From CAVSRC01 sp963830205 (GTDB taxonomy: Bacteria; Pseudomonadota; Alphaproteobacteria; Rhizobiales; Kaistiaceae), in contig CAWHLP010000009.1 of assembly GCA_963830205.1 (NCBI GenBank), forward strand, positions 32,194-96,193: 64,000 nucleotides of DNA. Direction: 5' to 3'. The notes below the pieces were generated by a model that did no database searches, was not told the DNA's origin, and saw only the letters and a program-made list of their open reading frames with translations. Shown here piece after piece: positions 19,501 through 27,586 of the stretch. Both the position numbers and the translations under genes were made by a program. How positions within the stretch are numbered: position 1 is the stretch's first letter; each line of letters begins with the position of its first letter.

Positions 19501-19823
19501 GCACCGATGCCGCCCCGCCGGGCGAAGCGCCGGCCGAGAGCGGTGAGCCGCGAGAGCAGCGGGAGCCCAATCGCCGCAAGGGCAAGTCCGCCAGGCCCCA
19601 CCGGCAATTCGACCGCTCCGATCGGCCGGACCGTTCCGATCGTCCCGAGCGTGGCGAGCGGCGCGACCGACCAGACCGCCGCGACCGCGACCGTCCCCAC
19701 GGCGCTCCGCCACAGGCCACGGGCCGGCCGGAGCGCAAGGAGAAGGTCGCCGATCCGCTGTCGCCCTTCGCCGCACTGGCTGCGCTCAAGGCGCGGCTGG
19801 AAGGCCGCGAGGAAAAAAGCTGA
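16539..19823 (+). CDS. SUV3-like DExH helicase with long Ala/Glu- and Arg/Asp-rich tail
   Basis: A 1094-residue superfamily 2 helicase related to mitochondrial SUV3. The helicase core occupies about residues 15-420: Walker A GPTNTGKT (23-30), DEIQ (105-108), GAATMRG, and the motif VI region GQIAGRAGRH. The middle is uncharacterised sequence up to about residue 820. Residues about 825-960 are low-complexity Ala/Glu/Pro with valine, then an Arg-rich segment follows (RRHHRRERRPER, and RSDRPDRSDRPERGERRDR), probably disordered and RNA-binding. Such proteins occur across rhizobia next to an S4-domain protein; the substrate RNA is unknown. Confidence 0.85.
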   Translation: MSVSPKPEPAVGVHGRNVVAVLGPTNTGKTHLAIERMLAHPSGMIGLPLRLLAREVYSKIAGRIGADQVALITGEEKIVPANPRFRVCTVEAMPTETDVSFLAIDEIQLASDLERGHVFTDRMLNLRGRDETLLLGAATMRGIVEKLLPGVNVVTRPRMSLLTWSGSKKITRLPRRSAVVAFSADEVYAIAELIRRQRGGAAVVLGSLSPRTRNAQVEIFQSGDVDFLVATDAIGMGLNLDVDHVAFAGDRKFDGYQHRRLTPAEFGQIAGRAGRHMRDGTFGVTSRVDPFDDDLVEALETHRFDPVKTVQWRNRDLDFSTLAALHASLDRPPTRDGLVKAPPADDVAALQLVGRDPDIRELADRRERVATLWDVCQVPDYRKIAPANHAELIATLFGFLARDGVIPDDWFAGQIAFADHVDGDIDTLANRIAHIRTWTFAANRPQWLRDPAHWQERTRAIEDRLSDALHERLTARFVDRRTSVLMRRLKENAMLEAEITPAGEVLVEGQHVGSLEGFRFAPDPLADGPEAKALRSAAQKALAGEIAERAEKVATAANKDFILAGDGTLRWQGAAIARLTQGDDALKPRLILLADELLPAAGRDRVQARIDLWLSAQAETLLKPLFDLRTAATLAPAARGLAFRLSEGFGIIDRATIADEVRNLDQEARAGMRALGVRFGAYHIYVPALLKPGPGGLLATFWALKNGGLDTPGLTDLQRLAASGRTSVPVDPVIPAALYRIVGYRLAGTRAVRIDILERLADLIRPLIAWRPTPESPTPPDGAIAGYGFTVTVAMTSLLGCSGEDFASVLTSLGYRMERRPAPEKPAAAEPPAEAIAEAAAAEDAMPTPAEPDATAPATDAEAAVPEAEATSQVEAEEVAPAVTTEEACEPLAAEEPVAEAPSTEAAIAEPTAAEPVVAEAPTAEAATAESAPAEPGTAEPVATETAEAPAEPAFIEVWRPGRPGGQQRHHRRERRPERAAPADAAPRTDAAPPGEAPAESGEPREQREPNRRKGKSARPHRQFDRSDRPDRSDRPERGERRDRPDRRDRDRPHGAPPQATGRPERKEKVADPLSPFAALAALKARLEGREEKS

Positions 19824-19829
19824 CCCCAT

Positions 19830-20243
19830 ATGGCCGGCGAGGGTCGCCAGCGCATCGACAAGTGGCTGTGGTTCGCCCGGCTGGTGAAGACCCGCACGCT
19901 GGCGCAGAAACTGGTGCTGTCCGGCCGCGTCCGCGTCAACCGCGAGAAGGTCGACGCCCCCAGCCATCTGGTCAAGGCTGACGACGTGCTCACCATCGCC
20001 GGCGAGCGCGGCGTGCGCGTGCTCAAGGTGCTGGCCCCCGGCACCCGCCGCGGCCCCGCCCCCGAAGCGCAGCTCCTCTACGACGACCTGTCGCCGGCAC
20101 CGGCATCGCCCGAGGCCGCGGCCGAAGCTGCGCCCGCCGGCGACCGTCCGGCCGGCTCAGGCCGCCCCACCAAGCGCGATCGTCGCGCCACGGACAGGCT
20201 GCGCGGCGCCATTGGCGAGGATTTTCCAGCCAAGGACGATTGA
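19830..20243 (+). CDS. S4-domain RNA-binding protein (Hsp15-like)
   Basis: A 137-residue basic protein. Residues about 6-70 form an S4 domain (RIDKWLWFARLVKTRTLAQK, then SGRVRVNREKV), very close to Hsp15, which binds stalled 50S subunits carrying nascent chains. The rest is an Ala/Pro-rich linker and a basic tail. It follows the helicase gene by six bases, so the two are almost certainly one operon, consistent with a shared RNA role. Confidence 0.9.
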   Translation: MAGEGRQRIDKWLWFARLVKTRTLAQKLVLSGRVRVNREKVDAPSHLVKADDVLTIAGERGVRVLKVLAPGTRRGPAPEAQLLYDDLSPAPASPEAAAEAAPAGDRPAGSGRPTKRDRRATDRLRGAIGEDFPAKDD

Positions 20244-20369
20244 CGGGCAAATCCGATCCGCCCGGCCGCCCCGTCGCGACTATCCGCGTCTTGCGCGGCC
20301 GGAGCAAACCGGATACCGAAATCCGCCATTCCTCTAGCGCCCGAATGGCGCAACCGGCCGGATGGACCT

Positions 20370-20708
20370 GTGACCTACGTCGTCAACGACAACTGCATCA
20401 AGTGCAAGTACACCGACTGCGTCGAGGTGTGCCCCGTGGACTGTTTCTACGAGGGCGAGAACATGCTCGTCATCCATCCCGACGAGTGCATCGACTGCGG
20501 CGTCTGCGAGCCCGAATGCCCGGCCGACGCCATCAAGCCGGACACCGAGCCCGGCCTCGAGAAATGGTTGCAGGTGAACGCCGAATACGCCTCAAAGTGG
20601 CCAAATATCACGGCCAAGAAGGACGCACCGCCGGACGCCAAGGACTTCGAAGGCGTGCCCGACAAGTTCGAGAAATATTTCTCGCCTGAGCCAGGCGAGG
20701 GTGACTGA
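20370..20708 (+). CDS. fdxA: ferredoxin FdxA (7Fe-8S type)
   Basis: A 112-residue low-potential electron carrier with one 3Fe-4S and one 4Fe-4S cluster. The first site CIKCKYTDCVEVCPVDCF has the extra Cys typical of the 7Fe type; the second is CIDCGVCEPECP. The C-terminal 45 residues continue with WPNITAKKDAPPDAK, as in rhizobial FdxA. The start is GTG at 20370. The electron donor and acceptor are not evident from the neighbours. Confidence 0.95.
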   Translation: MTYVVNDNCIKCKYTDCVEVCPVDCFYEGENMLVIHPDECIDCGVCEPECPADAIKPDTEPGLEKWLQVNAEYASKWPNITAKKDAPPDAKDFEGVPDKFEKYFSPEPGEGD

Positions 20709-21091
20709 CGCCGCGCCAGCGGGAAACCGCAGAAATATCGGCTGAATCTGCTCCGGCGGCCGGTGAGGCGCCGCAATAAGCGTCAACATTGTTTACCGTC
20801 GGCCCGGTAAGCCATTGAAAATTACCGATTTTGTGATATATTCACAAAACTGTCGGAACAAAACGAGCTCCTGCTCGCACCCCGCGCATCGTCTTCAGCG
20901 TGACCGGTTCCAGGCGTTCACGAAGCTGGCCCAGCCGATAAGGCTGGCTGGAAGCCGTTGTGGACGCACCGGTTGCATGCGCAGTGCCCTGCACGGAAGC
21001 CGAGCCGAACTGACAGGAGCGAACAAGAGGCGGCGCCGCCGCCGGTTCCCGCCTATCCCCAGGGGCGGCGTCAAACGGAGTTGATGTCTCA
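20709..21091. other. 383-base intergenic region between fdxA and carD
   Basis: No gene is supported. It contains the promoter and palindrome at 20815-20849 and a leader of roughly 240 bases without an obvious terminator or conserved RNA. The AT-rich patch near 20800-20860 contrasts with the GC-rich surroundings. Confidence 0.5.
20815..20849 (+). promoter_or_regulatory. predicted promoter with perfect palindrome over the -10, upstream of carD
   Basis: TTGAAA at 20815-20820, a 16-base spacer and TATATT at 20837-20842 make a good sigma70-type promoter. The -10 lies inside a perfect palindrome, TTTTGTGA-TATAT-TCACAAAA (20829-20849). A repressor bound there would block RNA polymerase. Transcription from here would give a leader of about 240 bases before carD. 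The palindrome resembles a CRP-type site but has a 5-base rather than 6-base centre. Confidence 0.55.
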
Positions 21092-21655
21092 ATGGCCACC
21101 GCAAAGAAGTCCACGCAGCGTTCCGGGTTCAAGACCGGCGAGTTCATCGTCTACCCGGCTCACGGCGTCGGCAAGATCGTCGGGGTCGACACGCAGGAGG
21201 TGGCCGGGCTCAAGCTTGACCTGTTCGTGATCAGCTTCGCCAAGGACAAGATGACGCTCCGCGTTCCGGTGACCAAGGCGACGACGGTCGGCATGCGCAA
21301 GCTCGCCGACGCTGCCACCGTGAAGAAGGCGCTCGAGACCGTGCGCGGCCGCGCCCGCATCAAGCGCACCATGTGGAGCCGCCGCGCCCAGGAATACGAG
21401 GCCAAGATCAATTCCGGCGATCTCATCTCCATCGCCGAGGTGGTGCGCGACCTCTTCCGCTCCGACACCCAGCCCGAGCAGTCCTATTCCGAGCGCCAGC
21501 TCTACGAGGCCGCGCTTGACCGCATGTCACGCGAGATTTCCTCGGTGAGCAAGATTTCGGAGACCGAGGCGATCCGCCAGATCGAGCAGAATCTGGCCAA
21601 GAGCCCGCGCCGCGGCGCCCGCACCAACGAGACCGCCGACGCCGAAGCCGCCTGA
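21092..21655 (+). CDS. carD: CarD/CdnL family transcriptional regulator
   Basis: CarD-type proteins bind the beta subunit of RNA polymerase and stabilise open promoter complexes, often at rRNA and ribosomal protein promoters. The 187-residue protein has the RNAP-interaction domain (FKTGEFIVYPAHGVGKI, then LRVPVTKATTVGMRKL) and a helical DNA-binding C-terminal domain (LISIAEVVRDLFR, SYSERQLYEAALDRM). Length and sequence are typical of alphaproteobacterial CdnL. A strong terminator follows. Confidence 0.94.
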   Translation: MATAKKSTQRSGFKTGEFIVYPAHGVGKIVGVDTQEVAGLKLDLFVISFAKDKMTLRVPVTKATTVGMRKLADAATVKKALETVRGRARIKRTMWSRRAQEYEAKINSGDLISIAEVVRDLFRSDTQPEQSYSERQLYEAALDRMSREISSVSKISETEAIRQIEQNLAKSPRRGARTNETADAEAA

Positions 21656-21680
21656 TCAAGCGACCCGCTTCTTAGCCGAA

Positions 21681-21708
21681 ACGCCCGGGCCACCGCCCGG
21701 GCGTTTTT
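21681..21708 (+). terminator. intrinsic terminator after carD
   Basis: A perfect 10-bp stem, ACGCCCGGGC and GCCCGGGCGT, with loop CACC is followed by TTTTCTTTT. This is a textbook rho-independent terminator placed 25 bases after the carD stop. Confidence 0.92.
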
Positions 21709-21830
21709 CTTTTGGTTAACCGGAATTAATCGGCGTTCACGCCAATGTGTGTCCACACCGGCGCGCCCGCCGTTACAGTGAAGCCTTGGGCGATTCCTCG
21801 GGCGGCCCTTGAAGCCGCAAGGAGGGTACG

Positions 21831-22697
<867 letters not shown>

Positions 22698-22716
22698 GCC
22701 CGCCCTCGCGCCGTTC

Positions 22717-22738
22717 ATGCCCGGCTCCGGCCGGGCAT
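22717..22738. terminator. stem-loop after rpoH
   Basis: ATGCCCGGC and GCCGGGCAT form a perfect 9-bp stem with loop TCCG, 20 bases after the rpoH stop. No T-run follows, so termination would be weak. Hairpins of this sequence are widespread in alphaproteobacterial intergenic regions. Confidence 0.5.
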
Positions 22739-22881
22739 CCAGGCGAGATTCGCCGCTTGGCGAGTCCGGCCTGGTTCCCCGCCTCCCGCGGGGACGAACG
22801 GGAAGGCTTGCGATCCCGCATGCGGCGAAGCGGAATGCGGACAGCCGGAAGAGCCTCGCGGTGAGGCGCTCGCGACGCAAG

Positions 22882-22919
22882 CCTCGAACCATGAGGCCAT
22901 CCTTCGAGGGCTGCCTTCG
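22882..22919. repeat. short interspersed palindromic repeat
   Basis: CCTCGAA (22882-22888) and TTCGAGG (22913-22919) flank ATGAGGCCATCC, and related words (CTCAGGATG, GATGAGGCTCA) follow up to 22940. This vocabulary is that of the small interspersed repeats common between genes in rhizobial genomes. It lies between the convergent rpoH and M48 protease genes. Confidence 0.5.
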
Positions 22920-22940
22920 GCTCAGGATGCAGGATGAGGC

Positions 22941-24426
22941 TCAGCTGTCGTTGACGATCTTCAGCTTGGTGCCGGGCTCGAGTTTCGCCCCGGCGTCGAG
23001 ATCGTTGAGCGCCCGGAAGAGTTCCAGCGGCCGGTCGACGCCGCTCATGCGCCTGACCAGCCTGGCCTCGGTGTCGCCGGGGGCGACGGTGACGATGTGG
23101 ATGTGCAGTGCGCGGAAATCGGCCAGTTCGCTTGCCGACAGCGTGCGGAAGCCGTCGACCGTCTCGGTCGCCGCCTTGAGGAAGGCCGGGGTCACCGCCT
23201 CATTGGCGAAGATGAAGCGATAGGTGGCATTGCCGCCCGTGCGGATGACGGCGATGCGGAAGTGCCAGCCCTTGGCCTCGGCCATCGCCGAGGCCGCATC
23301 CAGGCCGTTGACCGAGAAGCTCTGCACACTCGCTTCGTCGAGGCCGTTGACCCAGCCCGACTTCAGGTAGTCGGCCAGCTGCGTGTCGCGCGCCAGGCCG
23401 ACCGCATCGAAGCGCAGCGCCGTGCCGTCGATGCCGGTCGCCAGCACCGCGTCGCTGGTATTGTCGATGACGAACCCTTCCGGCACCGTGAAGCCGATGC
23501 CGAGACCCGGATGGACGAAGGTGCGGTCGCGCACGAAACCCTGGTTGGGGTCGTCGCCGTAGACCATGCCGTCGATGCCGGCGAGATAGCGGTCGCGATC
23601 GACCGTGCCGACGCCGGGAGCGCCGAACTGCCGCGCCGCCTTGATGGCAAACGCCACCCGCTCGGGCGTCGCCGGATGGGTGGCCAGGAAGTCCGGCCGC
23701 TGGTCCTGCAATCGTCAGCTTGGCGCGATAGGCGGCATAGCCTTGCATGGAACTGAGGAAACGGGCGGCGGCGAAGGGATCGTAGCCGGCGCGGCCGATC
23801 GTCTTGACGCCGATGGCGTCGGCTTCCAGCTCCTGCTGCTGCGAGAAGGCGGCGAGCGTCCGCTGGCTGGCGGCAAGCGCCAGTTGGCCACCGGCATTAT
23901 TGTCGAGCACGTCGTTGACCACGCGGCTGACCACCAGCGCGTCGCGCGCCTTCTGCTCGCGCTTGGCGGCATGGTTGGCGATGACGTGGCCCATCTCGTG
24001 GGCGAGCACCGCGGCGACCTCGGAGGAATCGTTGGCCAGCGCCAGCAGGCCGCGGGTGACGTAGAGGTAGCCGTCAGGCAGCGCGAAGGCGTTCACCGCC
24101 GGCGCGTTGAGGATGGTGATCCGGTAGGGCTGGTCGGGCTGGTCCGAGGCGGCGACGATCTTGCTGACGATCGGCGCCAGCGTCTGCTCCACCTTGGCGT
24201 CGTGGAAGATGCCGCCATAGGCCGCCACGATGCGTGCGTGCTCGCGGCTGTCGACGGCGTTGCCCGCCGCCTGGCCACCGTCGTTGAAGACGTTGGCGGT
24301 CGGCCCGCCACCATCCATGAGCGCATTGCAGCCGGAGAGCGCCACGGCCGCCAGAATCGCAGCCAGCGCCGCCGGCCAACGCCGGCGCGACGCCCCCCCA
24401 ATCCTTGCGACCGCGATTGCCCGCAC
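22941..24426 (-). pseudogene. M48 family metalloprotease lipoprotein gene with a single-base frameshift
   Basis: The N-terminal part (from 24426) has a lipobox LSGC with Cys33, the zinc motif HEMGH (residues 143-147) and the third ligand region QQELEADAIG. It stays on family until KLTIA. The C-terminal part, in another frame, begins DQRPDFLATHPATPERV and runs to a LysM-like end (AGAKLEPGTKLKIV). Dropping one base at 23705-23706 joins them as KLTIA-DQRPDF, giving a 494-residue protein of normal family size. The protein would be a periplasmic quality-control protease. Sequencing error is the likeliest reason for the break. Confidence 0.85.
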
Positions 24427-24427
24427 C

Positions 24428-25234
24428 TTACTTCCCGTTCAGCAACTCGATCTCGCCGGGCTCGACCAACCGGATGGCCGGGCCCCCGCTCTGCTCGATC
24501 ACGCCACGGACCCTGACGCGCCGGCCTTGCAGCGCGTCCGCCGGCAGCGGCAGCTTATCGGCCAGTGCTGTCGGCACCATGACGGTGAAGTCACGATGAT
24601 AATCCCGTCCGAAGTCCAGGAAAACCATGCGCTTTCCATGACCGACCGACGTGATCCGGCCTTCGACCAGTTCATATAATCCGGTTCGCTCCAGAAGCGA
24701 AGGATCGTCGGCGGCACGGACGGCGAAATTGGCGAGCGCCCACACGCCCCGGCCAGCCGCGCGGGCGCCGGCTTCAGCGGCCAACAGGTTGGCAAGACAG
24801 GGCTTTTCGCCGGGGAACAAGCGCACGCGGGCAAATCCGGCAGTGACCAGCGTCACAGCCAGCGAGCGGCCATCGGCAAGCCGCACGTCGCCGTGCAGCC
24901 GGCCATAGCGGTCCGCCGCCGCCGGTGCGGGCGATACCGTCACCATGCCGGCGCCCACCAGCCGCATGGCCTCGTCCCGCGCCGCCTCGGCCAGGGCGGC
25001 CGCCGGCGCGTCACCGGGCGCAGCCGTCACCGCCTCGATGCCGGCGACATGGATCATGCGGCCATCGGCAAGCCGCAAGGTGTCGCCAACGATGACATCG
25101 GCCACCGCAACCGCGACGCCGCCAGCCGGCTCGCACGCCCCGGCCAGAGAGGCGCCATCGCCGGCCAGCGCGGCGCCGGCCGTCGCCAGCAGCACGGCCG
25201 CCCACAGCGGTTGCAGCATCCGTCCCGCAGCCAT
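24428..25234 (-). CDS. exported SNase-like (thermonuclease family) protein
   Basis: A 268-residue protein with an N-terminal signal (LWAAVLLATAGAALAGD). Its body resembles a staphylococcal-nuclease-like fold: DVIVGDTLRLADGRMIHVAGI, then DRYGRLHGDVRLADGRSLAVTLVTAGFARV, and later LLAAEAGARAAGRGVWA. The conserved catalytic Arg/Asp/Glu set is only partly evident, so nuclease activity is uncertain. The stop lies one base from the M48 protease start, so the two are probably cotranscribed. Confidence 0.75.
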   Translation of the reverse strand: MAAGRMLQPLWAAVLLATAGAALAGDGASLAGACEPAGGVAVAVADVIVGDTLRLADGRMIHVAGIEAVTAAPGDAPAAALAEAARDEAMRLVGAGMVTVSPAPAAADRYGRLHGDVRLADGRSLAVTLVTAGFARVRLFPGEKPCLANLLAAEAGARAAGRGVWALANFAVRAADDPSLLERTGLYELVEGRITSVGHGKRMVFLDFGRDYHRDFTVMVPTALADKLPLPADALQGRRVRVRGVIEQSGGPAIRLVEPGEIELLNGK

Positions 25235-25310
25235 GACGGCAATCCTATCACCTGCCGCGCCGACCAGCGGGTTTCGCGCGTCCCCGCCTCTGTGCTAAAC
25301 GGGCGGCTGG

Positions 25311-25387
25311 GGCCCCGTAGCTCAGCAGGATAGAGCATCAGATTCCTAATCTGAGGGTCGTGCGTTCGAATCGCGCCGGGGTCACCA
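25311..25387 (+). tRNA. tRNA-Arg (anticodon CCT)
   Basis: The 77-base gene folds as a cloverleaf. The acceptor stem is GGCCCCG with CGGGGTC (one G-T pair), the D arm begins AGCTCAGCAGGATAGAGC, and the anticodon arm is TCAGA-TTCCTAA-TCTGA with anticodon CCT. The T arm is GTGCG-TTCGAAT-CGCGC. The 3' CCA is encoded. It reads AGG codons. tRNA genes like this are frequent integration sites, and what follows looks foreign. Confidence 0.96.
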
Positions 25388-25435
25388 ATCTTTTCAAAGG
25401 CTTAGGCGGACCCATAACTTGGCGATGATGCCATC

Positions 25436-25454
25436 AGGTCACAAATAGGTCACA
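25436..25454. repeat. tandem AGGTCACA octamers 11 bases apart
   Basis: AGGTCACA occurs at 25436-25443 and 25447-25454, one helical turn apart and 50 bases after the tRNA. This could be a binding site for a recombination or regulatory protein, but the evidence is only the repeat itself. Confidence 0.3.
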
Positions 25455-25457
25455 GAC

Positions 25458-25748
25458 CTAGTTCTCCTCAAACTTGGAATCTCGCGCCCGGTATATCTCT
25501 AGCAGTACGTTGGCCTTGCGGTCATCCGACACGCCTTCATAGCCGCTGATCTCAGACGACAGCTCTACGAAGAACTCCACGGCCTGCTCGGGGCTCGTCG
25601 CCATAGCTTCCTTCAGCACGGCGCGGTGGACCACCGGGTGCAGGTTCATGAAGTTCACGCCGATTGCTCTGAACGCGACCGTCAGTTCCCGCTGCGCTGT
25701 CTTCGCCCGGTCGTGCTGCTGCTTGGCTGCCTTTAATGTCTCGAACAT
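25458..25748 (-). CDS. hypothetical protein in tRNA-adjacent remnant
   Basis: A 96-residue ORF starting MFETLKAAKQQHDRAKTAQR and ending RARDSKFEEN. It looks helical and charged, has no signal or membrane segment, and resembles small cytoplasmic proteins carried by phages and integrative elements. I do not recognise a family. It is the first of several minus-strand ORFs directly behind the tRNA. Confidence 0.5.
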   Translation of the reverse strand: MFETLKAAKQQHDRAKTAQRELTVAFRAIGVNFMNLHPVVHRAVLKEAMATSPEQAVEFFVELSSEISGYEGVSDDRKANVLLEIYRARDSKFEEN

Positions 25749-25772
25749 CGTCGCCCTCCGTCCGAGACCACA

Positions 25773-26066
25773 TCATAGCAGGCCGCCCGGCGGATCGGAG
25801 GATTTCGGCAGGTCAGCGGACGGGTGATCCAGGAGAGCTGCCCACTCGACCTCCATCCGAGCGAGCGTCCGAACGACCCGGAGCTTCTTCAGGCCGGGGA
25901 GCGCGAACACGTCGTCAAACCGGCGCGTATAGCCGGGCATGCCTTTGATCGTGACCTGGACGATGGGTAGTCCGATCCAGTCCAGCCGAGCGAGCACGAG
26001 CTTCCCGCCGTTCTCCCAGTCGCGCAGCAGGACCAACCTGTCTCGCCTATAGCCGATCAACGTCAT
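25773..26066 (-). CDS. hypothetical protein in tRNA-adjacent remnant
   Basis: A 97-residue ORF beginning MTLIGYRRDRLVLLRDWENG. The first two thirds alternate hydrophobic and charged residues in a way consistent with beta strands; the tail is Pro/Ser-rich. No family is recognised. The neighbouring minus-strand ORFs suggest a small gene cassette. Confidence 0.42.
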   Translation of the reverse strand: MTLIGYRRDRLVLLRDWENGGKLVLARLDWIGLPIVQVTIKGMPGYTRRFDDVFALPGLKKLRVVRTLARMEVEWAALLDHPSADLPKSSDPPGGLL

Positions 26067-26134
26067 CCACAGTTATCTGAGGACCGCGAAGTCGAGGGGC
26101 CACCATAAATTGGTCACCTCTGGGGCCGGGTCCT

Positions 26135-26467
26135 TCAGGGCGCGTTCACGTAGATGATGTAGAGGTTCGGATCAGACCAGCCCGAACTCGTTCCGTCGGT
26201 CATCAGCAGTTCGCCCGCGACGTATTTGACCGGCTTGAGCCTCGACGAGGCGACGAACCGGCAGTCGTTCTTCTGCGCGACCTTCTCAGCGATGGCCCGG
26301 TCGACCCACACTCCTGTCCGCTGTACCGTAAGCAGGTCGCTGTAGAAGTTGCCGGCGATCAGTGGCGAGCGGCAAAGGAACATACCGATGTCGACAGCGA
26401 GGGCCGATGCCGGCGAAGCCGTCACGGCCGCAAGCATAATCACGATCCGGTGAAGCACGAGCTTCAT
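26135..26467 (-). CDS. hypothetical exported protein
   Basis: A 110-residue ORF from an ATG at 26467, with a signal peptide (MKLVLHRIVIMLAAVTASPA, cleavage near ALAVD). The mature part has two cysteines (MFLCRSP and KNDCRFV) that could form a disulfide. The upstream start at 26515 is less likely because it places residues before the signal. Function unknown. Confidence 0.5.
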   Translation of the reverse strand: MKLVLHRIVIMLAAVTASPASALAVDIGMFLCRSPLIAGNFYSDLLTVQRTGVWVDRAIAEKVAQKNDCRFVASSRLKPVKYVAGELLMTDGTSSGWSDPNLYIIYVNAP

Positions 26468-26496
26468 CGTTTCCCGTCTCCCTCGTAGGACTATGT

Positions 26497-26757
26497 TCAT
26501 ACCGCTTTTGAGCACTGATTCGTTGATTTGACGAAGGATTTCGAAGAATGACTTTCTTGGTGCGCTGGACCGTGCCCATGCCGGTCGGCAAGGATGATCT
26601 TCAATGGCATTTCCGCATGGAGAGTGTTCGGTCCCAAGGCCACGCGCTTGCCGTCATCAAGCGTGATCGCCAATACCGTCCAGAGCACCGGCTGCAGATC
26701 GTCGCGCGTTTGGACTGATCTTCGCGGTGCAAGGCGCCTCGGCGCGCTGTTTTTCAT
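26497..26757 (-). CDS. hypothetical protein, translationally coupled to the preceding ORF
   Basis: An 86-residue ORF. The central part, LWTVLAITLDDGKRVALGPN, is compact and plausible; the ends are less protein-like. Its ATG overlaps the stop of the upstream ORF by four bases (ATGA), the main reason for thinking it is real. No family is recognised. Confidence 0.35.
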   Translation of the reverse strand: MKNSAPRRLAPRRSVQTRDDLQPVLWTVLAITLDDGKRVALGPNTLHAEMPLKIILADRHGHGPAHQESHSSKSFVKSTNQCSKAV

Positions 26758-26975
26758 CTTGGCCGCAGCGCCCGGAAGGCCTGCCGCAGCCGGGCGTGTC
26801 GGTCCTCGACCCGCCGGACCTTGGCCCGCGCGAATCCCTCTGTGATCTGGCGCCCGCTGCCCGGCTCGTCGTCAGCCATGATCTTCTCGACGAATCGGCG
26901 GTCCCCGGGACTGAGATCAGCGACGACCGCCGCCACGCGCTCGCGCAGGAGCCTCTCCCGCTCTTCGGCGAGCAT
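26754..26975 (-). CDS. small hypothetical protein of mobile-element type
   Basis: A 73-residue charged ORF, starting MLAEERERLLRERVAAVVAD and containing LSPGDRRFVEKIMADDEP and QITEGFARAKVRRVEDRH. Short helical proteins with a phrase like RRFVEKI followed by a basic segment are common in prophages and integrative elements. It precedes and overlaps the next ORF. Confidence 0.45.
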   Translation of the reverse strand: MLAEERERLLRERVAAVVADLSPGDRRFVEKIMADDEPGSGRQITEGFARAKVRRVEDRHARLRQAFRALRPR

Positions 26976-27201
26976 GGCCTTCTCCGGACTCGGCCCGGGC
27001 GACGGGATCGAGTTCGAACAGGTCCATGGCCTCGCCGCCCTCGCCGACGTGGTTCGAGCTAATGATCTCGACCTCCACCTCCTGCCGCGGCCTCAGCTTG
27101 TAGACATAGCCGTGCTTGACCTTGTGCCGGCCCTGCTTGAGGAGGTGCGGCGGCGACGCCCGATAGCGGGCCCGACTTCCGAACTTGTAGTCGGCGGGGC
27201 C

Positions 27202-27300
27202 TTAGGACTTGTACCGCCACTGCCTCAGCGTGCTCGACTTCATTCTCAGGTACCGGGCAGCCTCCTCTTCGGGCATTAGGCGATCGGTCGTTTGGGCCAT
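27202..27300 (-). pseudogene. excisionase-like HTH (AlpA/HTH_17) ORF broken by a stop
   Basis: From the ATG at 27300 the frame reads TDRLMPEEEAARYLRMKSST then LRQWRYKS and stops at TAA (27202-27204). This is the first half of a MerR/AlpA-like helix-turn-helix of the kind found in excisionases. Continuing in frame past the stop gives GPADYKFGSRARYRAS, which is the expected second half (a GPxYxKxGxRxRY pattern). The stop therefore interrupts a once complete regulator or excisionase, consistent with a decayed element. Confidence 0.55.
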
Positions 27301-27515
27301 GGCAACCTGCTGCTGGTTGTTAACCGAGCGGGAGGGAGTGACCCGCCGTTGATCGTTCGATCGCCCTTAGGTCGAGAGCACCAATCATCCTTGCTTGCCA
27401 ATGAGCCGCTTCGAGTCGGCGACCCGAAGCGGCTCTGCCGCGGAGCCTTGTTGCCAGACATACCTGGAATCGTTCTACCACAAGTTGACGGGTCAGCACG
27501 GAGGTGCCAAACTTA

Positions 27516-27538
27516 ACTTGTCTGATGAGTAGACAAGT
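27516..27538. promoter_or_regulatory. predicted operator of the GntR regulator
   Basis: ACTTGTCT and AGACAAGT form a perfect inverted repeat with a 7-base spacer, 48 bases before the GntR start. FadR-subfamily GntR proteins bind such palindromes, usually in their own promoter. The site also sits where the transcription start is expected, so autorepression is plausible. Confidence 0.5.
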
Positions 27539-27586
27539 GGGGATCAAAATCGTGGTCCCCATCTGCCTGGCACTAAGCGGGGCGGC

